A DNA stretch of 20,666 nt. It comes from Patescibacteria group bacterium. Its GTDB lineage: Bacteria; Patescibacteriota; Minisyncoccia; UBA6257; 02-FULL-45-10c. The notes under the pieces were generated by a model. It was given only the letters and a program-made list of their open reading frames with translations, had not been told where the DNA came from and did no database searches. Shown one piece after another: positions 15,077 to 20,666 of the stretch. Position numbers and translations under genes: made by a program. Every line of letters begins with the position of its first letter. Positions within the stretch are counted from its first letter, which is position 1. The stretch covers positions 1-20,666 of the forward strand of contig JAHILT010000075.1 in the NCBI GenBank assembly GCA_018896875.1, read 5' to 3'.

Positions 15077-16048
15077 GAATTTGTAAGATTTTTTAATCCA
15101 TTTTAATATATTCTCTGTGTCTGAATACCTATCATCTGATCCTAATACTATAATCAAAATGTCGTTTTCTTCGTAAGTAAAAACAGACAAAAGATTTTCT
15201 CCAGATGATTCTATGAAACCAGTTTTTCCTCCTAGAAAGTCTATTTGTCCAGCAAAATAATTTATATTTTTAAAAAATTTAACTAAATTATTTTCCAATT
15301 CTATAACAGATAATTCTTCATGTTTGGCAAAGTTAAATATTTCAGGTTTTTCTTTTAAAATATATTCGGCTAGCTTGATTAAATCTTTTATTGTAGATTG
15401 ATTTAAAAAAGAAAGACCAGTGCAATCAATGAATTTAGTTTGGGTCATTCCTATTTCTTGGGCCTTCATATTCATTTCTTTGATGAAATTTTTTTGTCCG
15501 TAAAATTCAGACATAGCAATGGCGGCGTCATTACTAGAAACAACAAGCATTATATTAACCAAGTCTTTAAGATAATATTTTTCATCTTTTCGAAAATTAC
15601 CCGCTATTCCTTCTGTGTTTATGGCGCTTTCAGAAATAGTAATAATTTTATCTGCGCCAATTTTTTCTAGAGCTACTATCGCAGTAACTAATTTAGTAAT
15701 AGAAGCTATTGACCATTGTTTATCGTTATTATGGGAAAACAGCTCTTTTCCACTTTCTATATGTTTTGAAAATGCTATTTCAGCAGTTAAAATAGGATCG
15801 TCAATAAATTCTTTTTTTATTGGTTTTTGTTCTACATTTATTGTTTTTAAGGCTAATTTATTAATTTCGTTTTGAGAAGTGATTGTTTTAGTAAATTTTA
15901 TTGAATGGGTTGAGGCAGTTAGGCTTGTGTTTTTAATATTTTCTTGATAAGACAAATCATTTGCATTAATATCTGTTTTTGAAAACAAAACTAATATTAA
16001 TAAAATTCCAGTAAACAAAAAACTGAAAAAATTGGAATTATTGCGCAT
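15074..16048 (-). CDS. D-alanyl-D-alanine carboxypeptidase (S11, PBP5-like)
   Basis: A secreted or membrane-anchored serine enzyme of 324 residues that removes the terminal D-Ala from wall peptides. The N-terminus (hydrophobic 8-22 after MRNNSNF) is a signal peptide or anchor. The penicillin-binding motifs are complete: SxxK as S116-I-T-K119, SxN as S171-S172-N173 and KTG at 275-277. A spacer of about 60 residues precedes the catalytic domain. There is no C-terminal PBP5 beta domain or amphipathic anchor, so it is a minimal form. Its start overlaps the end of scpB by 11 bases. The stop codon is part of the 119-bp repeat, as with the M23 peptidase gene. Confidence 0.9.
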   Translation of the reverse strand: MRNNSNFFSFLFTGILLILVLFSKTDINANDLSYQENIKNTSLTASTHSIKFTKTITSQNEINKLALKTINVEQKPIKKEFIDDPILTAEIAFSKHIESGKELFSHNNDKQWSIASITKLVTAIVALEKIGADKIITISESAINTEGIAGNFRKDEKYYLKDLVNIMLVVSSNDAAIAMSEFYGQKNFIKEMNMKAQEIGMTQTKFIDCTGLSFLNQSTIKDLIKLAEYILKEKPEIFNFAKHEELSVIELENNLVKFFKNINYFAGQIDFLGGKTGFIESSGENLLSVFTYEENDILIIVLGSDDRYSDTENILKWIKKSYKF

Positions 16049-16682
16049 TTTGGTTATTTTCTAAATTAAAATTTGTTGATTGACTTGCGTGTAAATCAAT
16101 TATTATTTGTTTGTATTTTTTATAATCAGGTAAATCTTCTATTTTTACAATTCCTAATTTTTTAATTAAATTGAAACTTATATTATATATATAAGCATTA
16201 GTTCTTTTGGGATCAACACTTCTTTCTACAAGTCCTCTTAAGAGTAAATTTCTAATAGTAAAACTAGAATTAACACCACGAATGTATTCTATATCTGCGC
16301 GACTTATTGGTCCAGCATATGCGATAATAGAAATAGTTTCTAATGCTGCCGTACTAAGATCTTCTGTAAATTCTTGTTTGATGATATCTTCCAAGACATT
16401 AGACAACTCTGGTTTTGTAATCAATTGTATTTGATTATTATTTTTTATAAGAGTTAATCCGCTTTCTTGTTTATTAAGCTCTGTTAACAATTTATCTGTT
16501 GCTAAAACTAATTCTGTTTTTTCTATATTTAAAATTTTAGTTAATCTATCCAAAGAAATAGGCTCTCCATGAACAAATAAAATAGCTTCAATTTTTGCTA
16601 ATAAGCCCCCGCACCTAGAATCATTGTGTTCACATGAGTTTTCATTTTTCGAATTATTTAGGTGTGGGGGTAAATTATCCAT
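16038..16682 (-). CDS. scpB: Segregation and condensation protein ScpB
   Basis: The kite subunit of the SMC-ScpAB condensin that compacts and segregates the chromosome. The winged-helix body starts at LLAKIEAILFVHGEPISLDRL (about 27-47) and holds the family stretch STAALETISIIAYAGPISRADIEYIRGVNS (about 110-139), with LLLRGLVE following. Normal ScpB begins at the position of residue 27; here residues 4-26 (LPPHLNN ... DSRCGG) are an extra N-terminal segment, encoded almost entirely by an inverted-repeat element at 16606-16670. The insertion keeps the frame. There are 9 bases between it and scpA upstream, and it overlaps the carboxypeptidase gene. No alternative ATG occurs just before residue 27, so the extension is probably translated. 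Confidence 0.9.
   Translation of the reverse strand: MDNLPPHLNNSKNENSCEHNDSRCGGLLAKIEAILFVHGEPISLDRLTKILNIEKTELVLATDKLLTELNKQESGLTLIKNNNQIQLITKPELSNVLEDIIKQEFTEDLSTAALETISIIAYAGPISRADIEYIRGVNSSFTIRNLLLRGLVERSVDPKRTNAYIYNISFNLIKKLGIVKIEDLPDYKKYKQIIIDLHASQSTNFNLENNQNAQ
16606..16670. repeat. Inverted-repeat element inside scpB
   Basis: CCCCCGCACCTA (16606-16617) and TAGGTGTGGGGG (16659-16670) are inverted 12-base arms with one mismatch, flanking a 41-base A-T-rich loop. The whole is 65 bases and lies in the first codons of scpB, where it encodes about 22 residues that ScpB does not normally have. The arms match the half-sites of the palindrome at 18722-18747. Confidence 0.8.
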
Positions 16683-16691
16683 TTTTTGTTT

Positions 16692-17426
16692 TTATTCGTT
16701 ATTAGTTGATTTATTTTGTTTTATGATTATATCAGAAAATTGGTTTTGTTGTGCAGATACTATAAATTTGTCTTTTATTAAATGAAGTATAGCCAAAAAA
16801 AAGACTATAAGCTCTAGCTTTGACTTTGAGTCTGATTGAACTATATTATTAAAATTATTTTCTTTATGTTTTTGAAAACGAGAAAGAAGTTCTTCTGTTT
16901 TTTCTTTAAGGCTAAAAACTAATTTTTTAATAGTTTTCTTTTCTGGAATAATAATTTGCAACTTAGCAATTATATTTATAACTATATTTTTTAAGTTTTT
17001 AATTGAAAGATGCGGTGGTGGATAAAAAATAATAGGAAGTCCAGAAAGTAATTCTCTGCTTAAACCGTAATCTTTTTTATCCCATAATTTTTTAAAATTC
17101 AAAGATGCATCTTTAAATTCTTTATAAATTTTAAGGTGAAGCTCTAAATCTTTTATGTCTTTTTCTTCTTCCGTTGTAAGTTCAAAAGAAGGCAACAAAG
17201 CTTTTGATTTAATAAGCAGAAGTCTTGAAGCGATTACAACAAAGTCAGCAATTATGTTCGGATGAGTTGTTTGTTCTGTGAGAGTTTGTAGATATTTCAG
17301 AAAATCATTAGTTATTTCCGCTAAATTTACAAGAGTAATTTTCATCTGTTTTTCTTCTATGAGTTCTAGTAATTTTTCTAACGGACCAGAGAACTGATTT
17401 AATTTTATTTCGTATTTTTTTTCCAT
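16692..17426 (-). CDS. scpA: Segregation and condensation protein ScpA
   Basis: The kleisin subunit that bridges the SMC heads and binds ScpB. The N-terminal domain opens with the family signature YEIKLNQFSGPLEKLLELIE (5-24), then LVNLAEITNDFLKYL and ASRLLLIKSKALLP. The C-terminal winged helix (about 190-235, LELIVFFLAILHLIKDKFI) is the SMC-cap-binding part. Length 244 is standard. It directly precedes scpB, so the two are made together; the smc gene is not in the window. A 66-base A-T-rich gap separates it from the gene upstream. Confidence 0.93.
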   Translation of the reverse strand: MEKKYEIKLNQFSGPLEKLLELIEEKQMKITLVNLAEITNDFLKYLQTLTEQTTHPNIIADFVVIASRLLLIKSKALLPSFELTTEEEKDIKDLELHLKIYKEFKDASLNFKKLWDKKDYGLSRELLSGLPIIFYPPPHLSIKNLKNIVINIIAKLQIIIPEKKTIKKLVFSLKEKTEELLSRFQKHKENNFNNIVQSDSKSKLELIVFFLAILHLIKDKFIVSAQQNQFSDIIIKQNKSTNNE

Positions 17427-17492
17427 ATAAAAATATTTTCTTTTTTCTTATTCTTTGTCTTCGTTTAAAAATTTAAAATTTTAAATTTAAAA

Positions 17493-18677
17493 TTATTCTA
17501 ATGCTTCTTTAGTATATATATTAGAAGCTGCCCATAACATCCATCCTGTTTGCGTAGTAGAAGCAGCGTCATAAGTGGCTTGAATTTGGGCCCTAACCTT
17601 TTGGCTATCGTATTCTGCTCCTAAATCAAAGTCTTGAAGCCATGGTCTTAATTTAGACTCAACCATTTTCAATGTAGTGGTTGATTCATTAAATTTTACT
17701 AATCGTTCATTGGCTTTTAACATAGATAAATAGACTACATCATATGGATACTCAGCAGGGTTAGTATAACCATTAAATCCTTTATTGTAATGTGATGGAT
17801 AAACCATTGGAGCTACATAATCAAAATAAGAAAAAGCTGTTTCTAAATTTTGTCCAATTCCTAGGTCATCTTCAAGTAATGTGGTATAGCCAAATAAATC
17901 AGCAGAAATTTTTTCGTTAGGAAGATTTTCTCTCAGATATTTAAAAAAACTGTCTATTACTTTCATTTTTGGAATAATTTCATCGTAAAAAGGATATTTA
18001 ATATCCGACATATTCCCATCTGAAGCAAATCTTATGTAATCAAAATTAATTTCATCAAATCCCCTATCTGATGCATCTTGAGCTACGGCGATATTATAAT
18101 CCCATACTTCTTTTGATGTTTGATCTACCCACGATAACCCTCGGTAATCTTTCCAAACAGTATTTTTAGATTTACTTTGAAGCGCTAAATCTGGGCGAGC
18201 ATTGGCAAGTGCCTTGTCTTGAAAAACCGCTATTCTAGCTATCACATAAATTCCAGCATCATGCAGTTCTTTAATTATGGCGTTTGGTTTAAGTATTTTG
18301 ATTTGTGCAGACCCATATTTTTTTGCCAAATCTATATCAATTCCATAACTAAGTTCTCCGTCACAATTTTTAATATCAATTACAATAGCATTAAGCTCAG
18401 TGCTTTTAATTAAGTTTATAAGATAACTTCTTTTTTTAATACTACCTGCTGACCAGCCAGTTGAGTATATGGCTTTTATTATTTGAGGAGGATTTTCAAG
18501 TTTTTTCTGAAAAGGTAAATCAGCATTAGGATCTTGAATTTCAATATTTTCAACAATCTCTTTTATCGTAGCTGTTTCATTAATGCCACTAAAATTATAC
18601 TTATTCTCTATATTAGTAAACAAGTATAATCCAAAAATTCCTGTTATTATAATAAAAACTCCAAGTAATTTTTTCAT
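17493..18677 (-). CDS. Putative secreted glycoside hydrolase-like protein (DUF4015 type)
   Basis: A 394-residue protein with an N-terminal signal or membrane anchor (MKKLLGVFIIITGIFGLYLF), a linker, and a TIM-barrel domain from about residue 68. KAIYSTGWSAGS begins it; NAIVIDIKNCDGELSY, DAGIYVIARIAVFQD, FDEINFDYIRFASDG and YVAPMVYPSHY are barrel strands with acidic residues at their ends, as in the putative glycosyl hydrolase family DUF4015 (COG1306). The likely substrate is a polysaccharide outside the cell, perhaps its own wall or host glycans, but none is proven for the family. It is probably the first gene of the minus-strand run, with a TATAAT 14 bases before its ATG. The GC-rich palindrome at 18722-18747 abuts the -35 region. 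Confidence 0.85.
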   Translation of the reverse strand: MKKLLGVFIIITGIFGLYLFTNIENKYNFSGINETATIKEIVENIEIQDPNADLPFQKKLENPPQIIKAIYSTGWSAGSIKKRSYLINLIKSTELNAIVIDIKNCDGELSYGIDIDLAKKYGSAQIKILKPNAIIKELHDAGIYVIARIAVFQDKALANARPDLALQSKSKNTVWKDYRGLSWVDQTSKEVWDYNIAVAQDASDRGFDEINFDYIRFASDGNMSDIKYPFYDEIIPKMKVIDSFFKYLRENLPNEKISADLFGYTTLLEDDLGIGQNLETAFSYFDYVAPMVYPSHYNKGFNGYTNPAEYPYDVVYLSMLKANERLVKFNESTTTLKMVESKLRPWLQDFDLGAEYDSQKVRAQIQATYDAASTTQTGWMLWAASNIYTKEALE

Positions 18678-18691
18678 CTTTGTTCTTTAAT

Positions 18692-18697
18692 ATTATA
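18692..18697 (-). promoter_or_regulatory. Candidate -10 box of the GH-like gene
   Basis: A perfect TATAAT on the minus strand, preceded by GG, 14 bases before the ATG. The -35 position (about 18715-18720) is poor (AAGCCA) and lies directly beside the palindrome at 18722-18747. Confidence 0.45.
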
Positions 18698-18721
18698 CCT
18701 AATTTCTTAGAATTTGGCTTG

Positions 18722-18747
18722 CCCCCCACCTATGCATAGGTGGGGGG
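18722..18747. repeat. Perfect 26-bp GC-rich palindrome between divergent genes
   Basis: CCCCCCACCTA, then TGCA at the centre, then TAGGTGGGGGG: every base pairs, in a background of about 30% GC. Two further Gs follow on the right. It lies between the starts of the GH-like gene (-) and dnaX (+). The half-site matches the arms of the scpB element. It may be an operator or a loop-less copy of the same repeat; no T-run on either side favours a terminator. Confidence 0.85.
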
Positions 18748-18793
18748 GGTGAAAGTGTTTTTAATTCTTAAAAAGTGTTAAAATTATTAAACC

Positions 18794-19894
18794 ATGTTAG
18801 CTATTTACAGAAAATATAGACCACAAAAACTTTCTGAGCTTTTAGGACAAGATCATATAGTAGAAATATTAAGTAATGCGGCAAGGCGAAACAAATTTGC
18901 ACATGCTTATTTATTCTATGGACCTAAGGGATCTGGCAAAACAACAGCAGCAAGACTTTTGGCTAAATTAGCGAATTGTGAAAAACGACAAAAAGATACG
19001 AAATTTAAAGAAAAAGGAGAGCCTTGTAATGAATGTCGTTCGTGCTCAGAAATTAATAATAACCAAGCTCTAGATGTCATAGAAATAGATGCTGCTTCAA
19101 ATCGTGGTATAGATGAAATTAGAAATTTAAAAGAAAACGTTAAATCGGCTCCTTTATATTTTTCAAAAAAAGTTTTTATTATTGACGAGGTACATATGCT
19201 TACACGTGAAGCATTTAATGCTCTTCTAAAGACATTAGAAGAGCCTCCAGCTCATGTTTTATTTATTTTAGCGACTACGGAATATGAAAAACTTCCAGCT
19301 ACAATTTCTTCTAGAACTCAAAAATTTAATTTTAAAAAATTAACTATAAATGAAATCTTGAAAAAATTAAATTATGTTATTAAAAAAGAAAAAATAAAAA
19401 TCACTGATGAAGCATTAGAGCTTATAGCGTCTCTAGGAGAAGGTAGCTTAAGAGATGCCGAATCTCTTTTGGATCAAATTGCTTCATTGGATTCTGATAT
19501 TGAACTCAAAGATGTAGAAAAAATAGTTGGAAAAATTGGTTATAAAAAGACAGCAGAACTTACTGAATTACTATTAACTGGTAAATTAGAAGAATCTCTT
19601 GAATATTTATTACAAATTGATGAAGAAGGATATAATTTAATTCAATTAAATAAGGACTTAATACATTACATACGAAGATCATTAGCCTTAAAATTAAGTC
19701 CTAATGTTGAGAAGTTTTATAAGAGAGAGTTAACTTCAGATAATTTAGAGATACTTAAAAAACATTCTGCCTTAATCAATCCAGAAAAACATATAAAACT
19801 TATCAAATCTTTAATACGCGCTTATTCAGAAATGCGCTATAGTCCATTCCCTATTGCGCCTTTAGAGGTAGTAATTATTGAAAATTTGAAATAA
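18794..19894 (+). CDS. dnaX: DNA polymerase III gamma subunit (tau-less DnaX)
   Basis: The AAA+ motor of the sliding-clamp loader. Walker A is GPKGSGKT (43-50), the zinc module is C62 with C78, C81 and C84, Walker B is DEVH (131-134), and the sensor/arginine-finger segment reads TTEYEKLPATISSRTQKF (161-178), where the usual SRC is SRT. Domain III follows and the protein ends at residue 366. Bacterial tau subunits run past 550 residues with C-terminal domains for DnaB and the polymerase; these are absent, so only a gamma-like form is made here, and no slippery A-run of the E. coli kind is needed. It is followed 10 bases later by typA. Confidence 0.93.
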   Translation: MLAIYRKYRPQKLSELLGQDHIVEILSNAARRNKFAHAYLFYGPKGSGKTTAARLLAKLANCEKRQKDTKFKEKGEPCNECRSCSEINNNQALDVIEIDAASNRGIDEIRNLKENVKSAPLYFSKKVFIIDEVHMLTREAFNALLKTLEEPPAHVLFILATTEYEKLPATISSRTQKFNFKKLTINEILKKLNYVIKKEKIKITDEALELIASLGEGSLRDAESLLDQIASLDSDIELKDVEKIVGKIGYKKTAELTELLLTGKLEESLEYLLQIDEEGYNLIQLNKDLIHYIRRSLALKLSPNVEKFYKRELTSDNLEILKKHSALINPEKHIKLIKSLIRAYSEMRYSPFPIAPLEVVIIENLK

Positions 19895-19904
19895 TTATTA
19901 CATT

Positions 19905-20666
19905 ATGAAAAAAATAAGAAACATAGCTATCATTGCTCACGTTGACCATGGTAAATCAACATTGGTTGATATTATGATGAAGCAATCGGATACCGATTTG
20001 GGAAAGTTGGGCGGACAAGAAATGATAATGGATTTTAACGACTTAGAAAAAGAGCGTGGACTTACTATTTTCTCTAAAAATGCTGCTGTGTATTATGGTG
20101 ATACAAAAATTAATATTATAGATACTCCTGGACATGCTGATTTTGGAGGAGAAGTTGAAAGAGTTTTAAATATGGCAGATGGAGTTTTACTTTTAGTAGA
20201 TGCGCAAGAAGGGCCGATGCCACAAACAAGATTTGTTTTAAAAAAAGCATTATCTTTTAATCATAAAATAATTGTGGTTATAAATAAAATAGACAAGAAA
20301 AGTGCTCGGATAAATTATGTATTAGACAAAATTATTGATTTATTTATTGAGCTTGGATCTAATGACGAACAAGTTAATTTTCCTATTATTTATACTGCTG
20401 CTAAATTAGGTAAGGCTGGTTTAACGCCAGACCTTGATAGCATGGTTGATATAAAGCCAGTTTTTGAGACAGTGATAAAATACATTCCCCAGCCAAATAC
20501 TGATACCGAAGCTCCATTTCAAATGATGACCGTATCTATTGCTTACGATAATTATAAGGGGCGAATAGGAATTGGCAGAATTCACCAAGGCAGAATTGAG
20601 AAAAATCAACTTATTATGCATATCTCTAGAAACGGAGAAAAACAACAAACAAAAATAACTAGCCTA
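19905..20666 (+). CDS. typA: TypA/BipA translational GTPase, 5' part (partial)
   Basis: The frame starts at ATG 19905 and stays open to the window end (254 codons of about 600). The GTPase domain is complete: G1 AHVDHGKST, G2 with EKERGLTI, G3 DTPGHADF and G4 NKID. The words DFNDLEKERGLTIFSKNAA separate TypA/BipA from EF-G and LepA. The start of domain II follows (APFQMMTVSIAYDNYKGRIGIGRI). TypA acts on the ribosome in 50S assembly and stress responses. No Shine-Dalgarno is seen; the 10-base gap suggests cotranscription with dnaX. Confidence 0.93.
   Translation, partial: MKKIRNIAIIAHVDHGKSTLVDIMMKQSDTDLGKLGGQEMIMDFNDLEKERGLTIFSKNAAVYYGDTKINIIDTPGHADFGGEVERVLNMADGVLLLVDAQEGPMPQTRFVLKKALSFNHKIIVVINKIDKKSARINYVLDKIIDLFIELGSNDEQVNFPIIYTAAKLGKAGLTPDLDSMVDIKPVFETVIKYIPQPNTDTEAPFQMMTVSIAYDNYKGRIGIGRIHQGRIEKNQLIMHISRNGEKQQTKITSL

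Noticed and set aside
17469..17488. Perfect 20-base A/T-only palindrome after the GH-like gene
   Set aside because: It holds only A and T, has no loop or clear T-run, and such palindromes arise easily in 70% AT sequence; a terminator call would be weak.
20421..20648. Minus-strand open frame of 75 codons near the window end
   Set aside because: It overlaps the typA frame, which carries all GTPase motifs and stays open to the end.
1..20666. CRISPR arrays, tRNA genes, toxin-antitoxin pairs or defence operons
   Set aside because: No regularly spaced repeats, tRNA-like cloverleaf sequence or recognisable defence genes were found on either strand.

Overview
The window reads as a piece of a low-GC, tightly packed bacterial chromosome of the Candidate Phyla Radiation type (Patescibacteria, most like the Parcubacteria group). 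This is inferred from the mix of genes and their short, divergent forms: compact phosphoglycerate kinase, tau-less DnaX, CPR-style amidohydrolase, ABC-F protein and a DUF4015 glycoside-hydrolase-like protein. Genes overlap or sit a few bases apart, and most lack an obvious Shine-Dalgarno. TGA is used as a stop, so this is the standard bacterial code and not the Gracilibacteria code.

Layout. 1-7602 (+): the 3' part of a TraG/TraD/HerA-like conjugation ATPase, an amidohydrolase, ftsW, murG, gltX and an M23 peptidoglycan hydrolase. 7600-8708: a decayed zone with a 119-bp hairpin-ended repeat, a small hypothetical gene, a possible ddl remnant and a clear murC pseudogene. 8691-9060: a perfect consensus promoter driving a 71-residue membrane protein, closed by a bidirectional terminator. 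9063-9447 (-): the RNase P RNA gene and its promoter. 9482-18677 (-): ABC-F ATPase, RNase HI, RecJ-like DHH phosphoesterase, pgk, mraY, a second 119-bp repeat, a D,D-carboxypeptidase, scpB, scpA and a GH-like secreted protein. 18722-18747: a perfect GC-rich palindrome between divergent genes. 18794-20666 (+): dnaX and the 5' part of typA/bipA.

The main theme is the cell wall. MraY and MurG make lipid I and lipid II, FtsW polymerises it, and the M23 and S11 enzymes trim it; the D-aminoacylase-like protein may belong here too. Against this stands a dead murC, with its ATP-binding loop and central domain gone, so a functional copy should exist elsewhere or the pathway is unusual.

No CRISPR array, tRNA, complete insertion sequence or defence operon is visible. 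The least explained signals are two small dispersed element families: a 119-bp imperfect palindrome, present twice and each time forming the stop codon of a wall-hydrolase gene; and a CCCCC-CACCTA inverted repeat, present once inside the coding sequence of scpB and once as a loop-less palindrome at a divergent promoter region.
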